This document shows positions 10,324-23,400 of a stretch of 64,000 bases of DNA, in pieces. The notes below the pieces were generated by a model that saw nothing but the letters and a program-made list of their open reading frames with translations, was not told the DNA's origin and searched no databases. A program made the position numbers and the translations under genes. Numbering within the stretch: position 1 is the first letter of the stretch; each line of letters opens with the position of its first letter. The DNA comes from Syngnathus acus (taxonomy: Eukaryota > Chordata > Actinopteri > Syngnathiformes > Syngnathidae). The DNA is taken from contig NC_051104.1 in NCBI RefSeq assembly GCF_901709675.1, positions 188,001-252,000 of the forward strand, given 5' to 3'.

Positions 10324-11765
10324 CCGTAATTTCCGGACTATAAGCCGCACTGGACTATAAGCCGCACCAGCTAAAATCCGGGGATATTTTAGTTTTTTTC
10401 TTATATAAGCCGCACCGGACTATAAGCCGCACGTGCACACGAGTTTTTTACAAAGAAAGACAGTACACAGAAAGCCTTTTTAAAGTTTTAATAACATACT
10501 TTAACATGTCTTTCTAAACATTGCCTGTGACGCACCAGTAGTACCGCAGCAACACGGAAGTGTGCACGCGAGTTATTAACAAAGAAAGACTGGACACAGA
10601 AAGCTTTTTTAAAGTTTTAATAACATACCTTAACATTTCTTTCCAAACACTGCCTGTGACGCGGCAGTAATACCGCAGCAACACGGAAGTAACACAGCAC
10701 TAATAGGGTTTGATTAAATAAAACATACCGGTAAAAGTCACTGAGACGCGGCGGTAACACAGCAGCAACACGGTAACACAGCACTAACAGGGCTGATTAA
10801 AAAAGCATACAAGTAAAAGTAAAAAAAAGAGCTTCATCGTCTTCATCTTCCTCCTGTGCATTGAAACCATCGAAGTCTTCCGATTGGAATAGCGTTAGTT
10901 ATCCTTTGCCACACACTTTCTCAGTATCTCTTTCGTCGTCGGTTTTATGCATTTCTTCTAGCATTTTCCATGATGAGGGCCTGTTCATGCTAATTTTATT
11001 CATGCACGAAGCGCTCAATTACATTAAACTAGCGAGCGACACGTATAGCTCCAGAGTAGACGGGACCACGAAATAAAGAAAAGGGTGATGCAACACAATG
11101 TCATCAACATCGACTGCCTTTAGCTTAAAAGCGGCATCATATGCATTTCTTTTGTCCCCCATAATGACGGTTTGTGTATAAAAGCTTCCTTTCAGTAATG
11201 TCCGTCTTGATCTCGTTCTGTCTCTTCTTTGTGTGAATTATACGGCACTATTTGCCTGGCGGATGGACATGCGATCAACACACCACTCTTCTCCCCAGTG
11301 ACCGTGTCCATATATCCCTCCGCCCAGCAAAGCGGTGCCGCACAACAGCGGTCCACAGCCTTTTTACGAGTGTATAAAAGTGATCAAGTCGTCACGAAAA
11401 TCACGGAAAAAATCATATATAAGCCCCCCATAATGACGGTTTGTGTATAAAAGCTTCCTTTCAGTATTGTCCGTCTTGATCTCTCGTTCTGTCTCATCTT
11501 TGTGTAAATTTTACGGCACTATTTGCCTGGCGGATGGACATGCGATCAACACACCACTTTTCTCCCCAGTGACCGTGTCATAGATCCCTCCGCCCAGCAA
11601 AGCGGTGCCGCACAACAGCGGTCCACAGCCTTTTTACGAGTGTATAAAAGTGATCAAGTCATCACAAAAATCAAGGAAAAAATCCTATATAAGCCGCACC
11701 GGACTATAAGCCGCAGGGTTCAAAATTTGAGAAAAAAGTCGCGGCTTATAGTCCGAAATTTACGG
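10324..11765. mobile_element. TIR transposon of the TACCGTAATTTCCGGACTATAAGCCGC type
   Basis: The ends are inverted (CCGTAATTTCCGGACTATAA / TTATAGTCCGAAATTTACGG) and flanked by TA on each side. Subterminal ACTATAAGCCGCAC words repeat. The interior contains a tandem duplication at about 10434-10690 and a second, near-identical duplicated block of about 265 bp at 11161-11426 and 11431-11690. No transposase is readable. The superfamily is not certain, but the TA target duplication fits Tc1/mariner/pogo-type elements. Confidence 0.75.
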
Positions 11766-11767
11766 TA

Positions 11768-12736
11768 TAGGTTTTGCTGAAATTAAATATAGATCTAATT
11801 ATTTGCATTGTCCTGTCTGTAGTCATAGCAGAAAATAACACCACTGGCAGAGCTAGAGGGGTGGCCACGGGGGCACTGTCACCCCCTGAAATATGATTGG
11901 ACCATCCAGGGGCCAAGTGACTTTTACGGTTTTTGGGGGGGAAATCTTTTCTTCAGATTTCCCTCGTTTTCTGAAGACTTATTTGGAGTTTGGTTTATTT
12001 TGAATTTTTTTGTTAATTTGTGGACCCATTGAGATATCCTAGTTCTGCTAGTACTTGATGCTGACTGAGCTGAAGTTTTGTAAATTTTGCTGAGGTTTTG
12101 CACGATGTCACAATCAATGATGTTTGACATTTGCGGCTCATTTTTCCCAGAAATTTGGGTTTCCATACCTTTCTGTGATACAATTTATGCACATAGCTCA
12201 AAATATAAAGACAAATTAAGTGCTGGCAATGTACCGTAAAAAAATAAAATAAAAATCACGGCGGGTGCTTGCTCGTGGAGTCTGATGTCACACTGACCTT
12301 TTATGTATTTACAGAGGAGGTTTGAGTTCCACTCTTTTTTTTTTCCACGCTCACACACGAGCCGTTGTGAAGCCAGCCCAGGAGGTAAAAGAGTCGCTTT
12401 GTCCCAAACCTGGACAGTGAGCTCCCGACTGGTGCGCTTCTGCCAATCCCTAGAAGAGCGCATACGAGAGAAAAGTATCACCTGTTTTATATTAAACCTG
12501 TCAGATGAAATCAAAAGCCAACGGCATCACGAGGGCGTGTTTGCCTAAATCTCAGGAGGGCGTCCAACACGGCAGCAAGGCACCACCAAGTGCTGTTCAA
12601 AACCAATTACAAGTCAATTTCATGACCACTTAGAGGGCCTCCTTAAAGTTTTTGGTTGCCTTGGAAGCTACTTCCCATAGATACGCTTTGAGGATAAGGC
12701 AAGACTGGACTAATAATGCATTGAATAAATTAAAGA
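11768..12736. other. Intergenic DNA with a possible transposon remnant
   Basis: At about 11850-11930 the phrase GAGGGGTGGCCACGGGGGCACTG resembles a degraded TIR-element end, but no partner end was found. The rest shows no gene or repeat that I recognise. Confidence 0.4.
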
Positions 12737-12748
12737 GATATAAATCCA

Positions 12749-14250
12749 TCCATCCATCCATCCATCTTCTTCCGCTTATCCGGGGTCGGGTCGCGGGGGC
12801 AGCAGCTTCAGGAGGGACTCCCAGACTTCCCTCTCCCCAGCCACTTCATCTAGTTCATCCCGGGGGATCCCAAGGCGTTCCCAGGCCAGCTGAGAGACAT
12901 AGTCTCTCCAGCGCGTCCTGGGTCGTCCCCGGGGTCTCCTACCGGTGGGACATGCCCGGAACACCTCCCCAGGGAGGCGTCCAGGAGACATCCTGATGAG
13001 ATGCCCGAGCCACCTCATCTGGCTCCTCTCAACGTGGAGGAGCAGCGACTCTACTCCGAGTCTCTCCCGGATGACCGAACTTCTCACCCTATCTCTTAGG
13101 GAGAGCCCGGACATCCTGTGGAGAAAACTCATTTCGGCCGCTTGTATCCGGGATCTCGTTCTTTCGGTCACGACCCATAGCTCGTGACCATAGGTGAGGG
13201 TAGGAGCGTAAATCGACCGGTAAATTGAGAGCTTTGCCTTTTGGCTCAGCTCTCTCTTTACCACGACGGACCGGTACAGAGTCCGCATTACTGCCGACGC
13301 TGCACCGATCCGCCTGTCGATCTCGCGCTCCATCCTCCCCTCACTCGTGAACAAGACCCCAAGATACTTAAACTCCTCCGCTTGGGGCAGGATCTCATCC
13401 CCGATCCGGAGAGGGCATTCCACCCTTTTCCGATCGAGGACCATGGACTGGACCATGCTCTCCAGCACTTCCTCCAGGGACTCCAAGAAGGGTGGGTACT
13501 CTGAGCTGCCGTTTGGTGCATAGACACAAACAACAGTCAGGACCCGTCCCCCCACCCGAAGGCGGAGGGAGGCTACCCTGTCGTTCACCGGGGTGAACCC
13601 CAATGTGCAGGCGCCCAGCCGGGGGGCAATAGGTATACCCACACCTGCTCGACGCCTTTCACCGTGGGCAACTCCAGAGTGGAAGAGAGTCCAGCCCCTC
13701 TCGAGAGGGCTTGAACCGGAACCCAAACTGTGCGTGGAGGCAAGTCCGACTATATCTAGTCGGAACTTTTCTGCCTCGCACACCAGCTCGGGCTCCTTTC
13801 CAGCCAGAGAGGTGACATTCCATGTCCCAAGAGCCAGCTTCTGCAGCCGGGGATCAGACCGCCAAGGTCCCTGCCTTTGGCCGCCGCCCAGCTTGCACTG
13901 CACCCGACCCCTTTGGCCCCTCCCACAGGTGGTGAGCCCATGGGAAGGGGGACCCACATTTCCTTTTCGGGCTGTGCCCGGCCACCAGACGCTCGCCTTC
14001 GAGCCCCGCCTCCAGGCCTGGCTCCAGAGGGGGGCCCCGGTGACCCGCGTCCGGGCGAGGGAAATCTGTGTCCATATATCTTTTTCATCATAAGGGGCTT
14101 TTTGAGCCGTGCTTTGTCTGGCCCCTCACCTAGGACCCGTTTGCCATGGGTGACCCTACCAGGGGCATGAAGCCCCAGACAACATGGCTCCTAGGATCAT
14201 AGGGACACGCAAACCCCTCCACCACGATAAGGTGACGACTCACGGAGGGG
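12749..14250 (-). mobile_element. Rex3/RTE-type LINE, internally deleted
   Basis: Read on the minus strand, the 5' region (from 14250, TCCGTGAGTCGTCACCTTAT) leads into an open frame 13957-12776 (393 codons). The N-terminal half is AP-endonuclease-like (KLALGTWNVTSLAGKEPELV, VCVYAPNGSSEYPPFLESL). It joins in frame directly to the far C-terminus of the reverse-transcriptase ORF (FKYLGVLFTSEGRMEREIDR, RGRPRTRWRDYVSQLAWERL), so the catalytic reverse-transcriptase core is missing. The 3' end is a GATG-type tail (12749-12776). A target duplication GATATAAATCCA flanks both ends (12737-12748 and 14251-14262). Confidence 0.85.
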
Positions 14251-14262
14251 GATATAAATCCA

Positions 14263-16872
14263 ATAAATATAAATAAAAAATAAAACATATAAATAAATAA
14301 ATATAAAATTAAAATACATAAATAAATAATGCATTGATGACCTGGCACTTTATAAACCAGAATAATTTTTTGCCCTCTATGCTAGATGATGCAATTAGTG
14401 TCATCATATTATTAATAATAATAATGTGTGCAGTCAAAGAAGCACGTTGGCATCCTGGTCACATGACCACACTGGAGCTTTATAAAGTTATTAAACAGAC
14501 TCCATCTATCACTGAAGACAATGTTGCCCTCTACAGGGCGCACATGTTAGTCATGCTCGGCTTCTCCTGTTTTTTTTTTTTTCCCCTCAAAGGTGAGAAT
14601 AGGCTCAAGCGCAGTCAGACTCTCATTTGGCAGCAAATGATCTTTAACATTGAGGGGAAGCACAAAATGGTGGTTAATGGGAGCGGGGAAGCTATTCATG
14701 CTCCGTCCAAATGGGGAGACGAGTGTGATGAGCTCTGCTCTTTCGGCGAGAAATGCGAAAGCAGGAGAACAAATCTCAAGAAAAACAGCCCAGAGTTCAC
14801 AGCCACTGTGACATTGAACAGACCTCAATTTAGGACACAAAAGACCACCAGGAGGTGGATCCTCTCACTGATAATGATACTTTTTTTGGGAAGGTTTCAC
14901 TGCAGTGCCCTCCTCAACTTGAAGGACAGAGAGGCCCTCCAACCTTTTTTTTTAATTTTCTGTATGAAGTAAATCACAAACATGTCACGAGTGGATCCTG
15001 GGAGAGTTCGATCGACCATAGCTGTTCCACATGGTGTGACCAGCCGAGGTCCTTCGAGCATGCGTGACCAAGGACCCGCTTTTCTACAAAATGGGCATAT
15101 CCAGCTATTTTTTTTTTTCCTTTATCCCTCTAGGCTGACATCTAATCAAAGCAAATTCCCAATGTGCCTATTAGCATATCTGGCCAGTGGTGGTTGCTCT
15201 AAAAAAAAAAATTCAACATTACCATCACTAGCCATGTCTCTTTCGCCCCTCCTGCCAACATAAAAAAATAAAAAACATGCTGACCCGGCATCGAGATGCC
15301 CTCTCCCACTCAGTCACACCCCGCTTTGTTCATTATTTAGTGGCTTGTGCTTGAATATTTGCCAAATAGAGAGCTCATCATTCTACCTATCTTAAGTTTG
15401 TTCTCACTTTCAATATATATTTAATTAGTTTTAGATTACAGAGCGTAAAAACAACGTAAAATCACAGCAGTTAATCGCACGACGTGCAAAAAACGGACAA
15501 GGGTTCCATTATGTTGCAGTTTACACTCTTCTGAGAGTTTTTTTGCAAGATGATGCACATTAGCCTGCTCCGTGCATGACCTTGATGAAGGTCTCTCTTC
15601 TTTTGAGGGAGTCTCACACATCCGACCGACATTGTTGGCAGTCATTCATGTATGTCAAGGCCATATGCCGGGGCGGTCCGTGTGTGCAAGTTCTTCACCT
15701 GACAAAGCAGACAAAATTGCATCCTCAGAACTAGAGTGGAATTTTGTTAAGTTTTGGTGGAAATCGTTTTTGAATTATAATAGAGGTCATATTTTGGCGG
15801 CCATATTGGAAAAGCAACACTGAGTGTCGACGTTTTTTTTTTTTTTTGAGAGAGAGAAGACGATGAGGTGCTCAGCGGAAGACGGCTGCGTGGCACAAAG
15901 AGGATTGCCGAGTCAAAACAGCCTTGACAAATCTGAAGTTTGAGGACACTTCCAGAGAGATTTGCCGACTATCGGTGATGAGCTGTTTAGCGGCTGGCAG
16001 ATTACTCCGCCCTTGTGAAAATGATACAAAGATGCCGAGTTCCACCTTGGGATACTTGACGGAATAGTGCGTCCGTGTGAGGATAACACATTTTTCGATG
16101 AAAAGTGGGCCTCCCAATCGTCAATAAATGAAAGCGTGCACGCTCCAGGATAGCCGACGCTCTTTCATGAGAAGCAAAACTGTGACGAGCTTTCCTTGCA
16201 ATATGTGAGCGCATAAATAAAGGATGTTTGATCCTAGCTGGCGGCTTCTTATCTCACTCCATTCTATGAGCCATTTATCTTCTTTTGGGTTTTAATCTAT
16301 ATAAGTAATGGCAGCTTGTCATATCAATACACAGTCGCCCAGCCATCTGCTGTCTAATGCCAAGAAAATTCCCAAACCATAATTCAACAAACTGAGGCTC
16401 TCACTCTACTGACATCAAATTTGTCTTCCGCGCATTTATTTTAAGTGCTTTTTGATTGCTTGTCCGCAGAATTGTGTCTGGAGAAGCCGCACGGTTTGCC
16501 GTCTTGCTTCGTGCACAATTTATGTGATCATTTAATAGGGCGCTGGACTATCTGCTTCTATTATTGGGCAAATCAAACAACATCAGTTCAAGGCAACCTA
16601 ATAATGAAACGAAAAACAGTGCTCGTGCGCACACACACACAGGCGGTCGAAAATTGCATTTGCCTATTAGCAACCTGTCTGGCAAAAAATATGGAAATGA
16701 TATTCAGATGCATACAGGCAAGAACAGCACAAAGCAGCGTGTTACAAATTAGCTGCAACTCAAAGCTCTTTTGTACATTTGCATATTTCCTTTCATTATG
16801 GATTTGACTGAAGACTAAAAGACTAAAAATGTATATTCTATATTATTATATATATATATATATATATAAATG

Positions 16873-16956
<84 letters not shown>

Positions 16957-17100
16957 GGAATACAAAATATAATATACAATATATGCAACATACAATGTAT
17001 TAATATATAACAATATATAATGTATTTTTGTATACATCGTAAACATTAGAATGATTAGATAGAATAGAAATAAATTAATTACACAATTAAACTGTTGCCC
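14263..17100. other. Intergenic DNA upstream of dok6
   Basis: No convincing gene is seen. A lone 212-codon open frame at 14334-14972 (+) has no domain I recognise and spans a long T-run, so it is not called. A (TA)n microsatellite lies at about 16845-16953, broken twice by AATGGA. The rest is AT-rich single-copy-looking DNA. Confidence 0.5.
16845..16953. repeat. (TA)n microsatellite
   Basis: Long alternating TA runs are interrupted by ATAAATGGAATA. The neighbouring sequence to about 17040 is also AT-rich. Confidence 0.9.
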
Positions 17101-17471
17101 CCCTCCCCCCATCCACTTCTGTGTCCCAGATGGTGCAGTCCAGTATTCACACGGGCGCCCCTGCTCGAATGAATCAGCTGACAAATGGTATCTCCCTGCC
17201 TCCCTCCCTCCCTCCTTCTCAACCTCTCCCCATCTCTCTCTCCTCCCTCCCCTCCCCAAATGGACAGCACCGCTGAAGCCGGGCAGCGTGAAAGCGCTGA
17301 CACGGGAGCAGGTTGCACGCTGCTCGCTTCTCCTCCTACCGGATGTTTCACGGACAGAACCTCGAGTGAGACGTTTGGCATCACGCAGGCAAGCGACAAA
17401 AAGACAAAGGTTTCTTTCTTTCATTTTTCCCCCCACCCTTCCTACTCGCATGCGCTGGGAATCCCTCCACC
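17101..17471 (+). promoter_or_regulatory. dok6: Probable 5' UTR and proximal promoter of dok6
   Basis: This is the 370 bp upstream of the dok6 start codon. It includes a pyrimidine tract (CTCCCTCCCTCCCTCC region, 17193-17260) and is richer in GC and CpG than the DNA further upstream. I found no clear TATA box, and the transcription start cannot be fixed from sequence. The start context CCACCATGG at 17468-17476 is a strong Kozak match. Confidence 0.45.
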
Positions 17472-20400
17472 ATGGCTTCCAACTTCAACGACATAGTCAA
17501 ACAGGGATACGTGAGGATACGGAGTAAGAAACTGGGGGTGAGTACTGTTGCACTTGCTGACGAGGAGGAGGAGGAGGATGAAGATGTGCTCAAGCATCAG
17601 GGGCATCTGGATTGGAAATTGGGCTTTAATTGCTCCTCTGGAGGTCTTCCTGCTGTGAGGTCTTCTAGAGGAGATTGGAGCAAATATCCCTCATGTCGAT
17701 GTTGTATTTAGGATGATTAACTGTAGAATGTCGACAGCGGAAATTTTACAATTCAGGAAGTTTACCGACTGCATGTGTCAGGTATGAGGATATTTTAGAA
17801 GATCTTATAAAGTATACATCAGTTTTCCCTGTCAGGGGCCATTTCAGTTTGAGTCCTCGACGGGCCATACTGCATTAAAAAATGATCTCGCCAACAATTA
17901 AGAGCATGTTGATGTTTTTAGGATTCTTTTTTTCCTCCACACTTCCTCTGAGGTTTTATTTGTTTGTAGACATAAATGGCGAGCCTGATTAATTTTTCAG
18001 CCATAAAATATGATATTATCGCTGTTGGATTTTAAAGTGGAAGTTTTGTATATTCAGCTCGTACAAGTGAAGGGCAATTAAAATCAAGTGCAGAAGTCTC
18101 AATGTGTTTGAATGGCAGCACGGTGGTCTCGTGTTTAATACGTCCGTCTCAACGTTCTCATGTATAAGGTTCAAATCTGTTGTTTTTCATAAAAACTCCA
18201 GCTCCATCCTTTTTTTTTTTTTTAATTTATCCATATTAAATAAATTGCTTCTAGGTGTGAATGGGAGAATTAACACTACAGTATAAAATATTACAAATTC
18301 TGCATCTTGTTTATTAGTCACTCAATATTGTCTTTGTGAAGGCAGCTACAGTATTTCCCTGCATGGCCAGACGACCTCCTGCGCTTGCTAATAAGCGTAA
18401 CATTTAAAGTCTGCTCATGTTCCATTTTGCACCACGGGCTACAGGTCTCATTAGCGAGGTCTAAGGTCGTAATTACCGACCCGTCTTCATTGTCACGATA
18501 AAGCTCCATCCATCCGTGTATTAGCAAAGTAGATATGATGGACTCCAATGGTTTGATTACATCAATGAAAATGAATGACAAGCTATTGGATTAGAGCGGC
18601 CATATTGTGGGCCTTGCGTGGAGCCATCTGCTTTTGCTCATTATGATAACAAAGAGGTGGACCTTCCCTCTGTTGAGGTGTGATGATGGAAGCACACAGC
18701 TTCATACCTCCTTCTTAGGCTTTGATGCCACGGGGATAGTTTGAACCTTTTTCTGCATGGAGTGAACGCAGAGCTATTTAGGAGCAGACGGCGTTGGCTG
18801 TTAACATGCAAATTGGTGCGTATAAAGTTTTAGGGGATTTGATTTTTTTTTGCATGGGCGATGAGCTGAATGCATTCGGAGGGAGCAGGTGAGGACGCCA
18901 CCATGCTTCCCACTCTCTTGGCTGCTTAGCGTGTAGCACGATGGAGATGAAGCTTTGTTGAGATGGCCTCGGAGGACCCCTGGCATATTTACATGGGAAT
19001 GCTTAGGAGAGCTATTTTACACAAAGATCCTGCAAAATAGTTTTGTTGACGGAGATCCTGCAAAATAATTTTGTTGAGGGGTTAACAGAGGGTTTGGACA
19101 ATTTCAAGCTTAAAAAATGGCTCTAAAATAGTTAAAAATCTATTAATTTACTGAGCAAATATTAATCGATTAATTTTAATCGTTTTCGATTAATCGATTA
19201 TTTTCTGACTATGTTTGTCTGTGACAATAATACACATGTGGATTGAAAGCAGATAGCTGAATTAATAAACAAAATAAAAATGAATATTTCTTCCTAGATT
19301 GTTGATCAGGAACAATAATGATTCATGTATTTGTATATTATTTACGTATTTATACATTTATTATTGAAACATTGCAAAAAATTTTGATTTACTATTTTGG
19401 GCAAATAATTGTAAATATTCCTAGCCACGTTTGGAGAAAATGAGAATAAAATCCCAGAAAGGTCCCGGCTGTTTTTGTTTTAAAGGTCTCTTAAATATCA
19501 CATTTCAAGGCAGTTGACCATCTAATCCTCCCACCTTGCTCTCTAATGTAATGCTGTGCCATTCAAAATGTGTTCAAATTTTATTTATTTATTTATTCTC
19601 ATCAGAAACAACCCATGAGGTGTCACGACGATGAATGAAAATACATGGGATCATTAGCATATCGCCTTTTAAAGTTGCGACATTGCATTCACGTCAGCTA
19701 TTTGCAGAGCAAAGTCGTGCACGGCCACGTGAAATGAAAATGTGTCAGGCATGCCGACGTCTCCATCACCGTTGCCATGATGCCTTAATTAATCTTGATA
19801 AATGTTTAATTAGCATGCGCATAAAAATGCACTTGATTCTTAATCAGTCCCCACCGCTGCTGCTGAGATTGCAACGCTCGACTTTCTGCTACTTTTTCCG
19901 CCAACTTGGGAATTCTCTCCTGATGACGGGTCGTTTTTCCCGCCCTGTATTTATTATTTTATTTATCCGGGCAGCTGTTTTGTTGCATGATGCAGTTGCA
20001 TCCATCCATCTACGGCAGGGGTGGGCAATTCCGGTCCTCGAGGGCCGGTGTCCTGCATGTTTTCTATGTCACCCTGTTGCAACACACCTGATTCAAATGG
20101 TCAGATAATTAGCAAGGTCTGCAGAAGCTGGATAACAATCCTGATCATTTGAATCAGGTGTGTTGCAGCAGGGAGACATATAAAACATGCAGGACACCGG
20201 CCCTTGAGGACCGGAATTGCCCACCTCTGATCTACGGCCTACGAGCGGTGATTAAGGCTCTGCGGCGGCGCTAGCTTGTTAAGGCTGTAATTTGTAGCCT
20301 TAGAAAAAAGACGATTTTCATGCTTTGCATTTTTAAGGAAAATTATAACCAGTTTTTTTTACAAAATGTTCGTGAATGAGAAAAACTTTGACTGAAATGA

Positions 20401-23400
20401 TGAAAATAATAAATTAATGTCCAGTTTTGAATAAAAGGATGAGAACGAATTTTTTACAAGTTCCCCTTGAGTTCCATGACTTTACTCGAGTTTCACGCTA
20501 CAAATTGGCGCGGGCAGGGAAGTTGCCACAGCAGCAGTTTTGGCTGAGCTTATTGATTGGCTCACGTGTGAAGGTGGAGGTCACGAGGTCAGCGCCGTAT
20601 TCCGCCCGCCATTTCTTTTCACCAACTCGATTGGCGACATTAGCCGACTTTCTTTGTCTCTTAGCGAGCGGAGGAGACAATAGTGCAGTGTTCTCCAACG
20701 CACCGTCGGTCTCACACATGCTGGTTCTTCCTCCCCCTCCCTCCTCCATCTCACCCGCCGTACACCCCACTTTTCACAGCCTCTGATCTCTGCTATTTTA
20801 TCTGTCCTGCTCTTTTCTTCCCCTTTATCTCCCTCCTCACCTTTCTGTCCTTCACTGCTTTACAGACAGCACAAAAGCATCCTATTCATCACCTCACACT
20901 GCACCTTCCATAACCCCAACGGGCTCCCCCCCTCCCCTGATACACTGCACACCCAACACACACAGAGGCAATTTGGCACGGCTCAACAGTGAAGAATTGG
21001 CACACGCATGCATCCAGCAAACAAGAAAACAACCTACTGCTAGAGGACAGTGTATAGATTCTCAATTTTAATCGCCTGGCTCCGTAGTGTGTATTTTTCC
21101 TTTGCTACATATCTTGGCCACCAGACACAAAAACAAGTACCGTAATTTTCGGACTATAAGTCGCGGTTTTTTTCATAGTTTGGGTGGGGGGGCGACTTAT
21201 ACTCAGGAGCGACTTATATATGTTTTTTTTCACAAATTTTTACTTGATCATTAACACATCACTTACTTACAAGTATAGTTGACCACTTCACATGTTATTT
21301 TTAGTATAGTTGATCACTTCACATGCTTTGATATCTTTATCTTGAACATATTCAAAACATGAAAAATAGAGAGAAAAAATCAAATAAAGTAATTAACACT
21401 TTAAAGCGCCATATCCTCTGGACATGACCTCTGTCACCAGGATGACATAAAGGACGAGAAATTTGATCGATGGATTTAATGATTTGGAGTGACACAAATG
21501 GTTTGATAATATTGTTGTTTATGTGATAGTTATTTAAAATATAGTTTATATATCGTTGTATGGGCCTGTGGAATAATTTGAACTGCGGCGCGGCACACGG
21601 CATTGTTGACAAAGGACGATCGATGGATTTAATGAATTGGAGTGACACAGATGGTTTTATAAACGTGTTATTTATGTAATAGTTTTTTTTAAATAACTGA
21701 ATGTTACGTCAGGCCCGTTCTCAGCTCCTCGTTTGTGTTTGTCACGTTAGCATACCGTATCGTTTAGCCTGTTGTTGCTCGTTCATGTCTGTTCTTGGTG
21801 TTGGATTTTGTCGAATAAATTGCCCCCCAAAATGCGACTTATACTCCGGAGCGACTTATATATGTTTTTTTTTCACATTTTTGGGCATTTTATGGCTGGT
21901 GCGACTTATACTCCGGTGCGACTTATAGTCCGAAAATTACGGTAAATGGGAACCCCCCAACCCCACTGAACATTTAATTTGGCAATGACACAGCAGAACT
22001 TGCAAACAAGTGATGCTATCAGCGTTGCAAACGCGCCGATGACCTTTGAGTCGTTTGACTTGCAGTCCAGGTACTCGTTTGCTGGGTTTAGCTTCATCGG
22101 GCTGGATTGCAAAAAGGTCATCTGTTGAATATCTCCTCGCAATTTGGTCCAATCTGGTTTACAGTCGCAACAGGGTATTTGGTTTTTTTTTAATCACGTT
22201 TCAACATTACAGATGATTTAGCCCATAAGCCAGTTTTCATATTTCACAAAGACAACCAAAGGAAGATAGGTTTGAAAATTAAAATTGAATTGATTATTAA
22301 TGGATTTATCATCGTTTACATCTGCATCACATTGCACTTATTTCTCCCACACAATTCCTCACTCCCACTAAGCATACCAAGAAATGCAAATTCATGACAT
22401 CTCATCATTAATAATCACAAATAAAATGTTGTCCCTTTTGGGCCACTGTACATTTGATAGTATACCTCATCACCAGGGCCGGACTGGGAGATTTTTTCAG
22501 GTCAGGAGTCAGTTATGTAACCAGGCCACCCTGCCCTTGCCCATACGTGCATGTTCACACCCACACTTAATTCATGGGCACGAGCAAAACGCATTTGTGC
22601 GCACACAATCATTCTTTGGGTTTGGTTGAGAGTGGTACCGGAAAAACAAATCAAAATCTCTAGAATGAGGGCGAGCAAAATAATCAAAAGGTCTCTCTGA
22701 GTCTGACTGTCTGTCTCTGTCCTGAGTTGGCCTTTCCCTTGCACTGCTCCCTGGACTTGTCTTGCCAGTATACTCTGCATCTGCTGGGAGTGTCAGAACA
22801 ACCAGCATAATAATTATATTATCGACAAGAACAGAATCAATATCAAAAGAATGATATGGGTAAATATATGCTTTTCCCCCCCAAATGTTTCATGCATAGT
22901 CATAGTCTATTCAATCCCATGCATTGATAGATGACTGTCTGTTCTTTACCTGTCAGCTGCTCTGATCTAGTTCTGGGCCTACTGTCTGAAGCACCAAAAC
23001 TGGCAATATTTCCACCTTTGCATAGGAAACATATATATATATATTTTAATATTAATTTAGCCAGGGCCAGTTACAAAGTTTAGAGGAATGTGCAAGTAAG
23101 AAAGAATAACAAATGACTCTTCAACTTACAAAATCAACTAGAACTAAATCTAACAATAAATCAGCAGAGGGACAGCCTTATGGCTGCGGCACATATGCAC
23201 ACAACACATGCAAACTGGCATACATGCACGGGCATACACAGTTTTTAATGGCACCGTGAGTGTGTGTGGGGGGGCTGAACAAATCCGTAACTTTTCTGCA
23301 TTTGGCCGCGTCCTCCTCCAGCGCCTTTCTTTTTTTGTCCCCCCGCCTTTCCTCTTCATTTTACCACGTTCGAAGTCCATTATCCTCACTTGCACCGCTC

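Noticed and set aside
14334-14972. 212-codon open frame on the + strand upstream of dok6
   Set aside because: No recognisable domain; it spans a long T-run giving poly-Phe, and it has no splice or promoter context. Likely chance.
16846-17451. 201-codon minus-strand frame
   Set aside because: Its C-terminal part is a translated (TA)n microsatellite, and the rest covers the dok6 5' region in antisense.
20427-20786. 119-codon frame in dok6 intron 1
   Set aside because: Low-complexity Ser/Pro C-terminus from a CT-rich stretch, no domain and no splice context.
22465-23100. CAGGGCCGGACTGGGAG, a possible hAT end
   Set aside because: No matching inverted partner or 8-bp duplication could be found, so no element was called.
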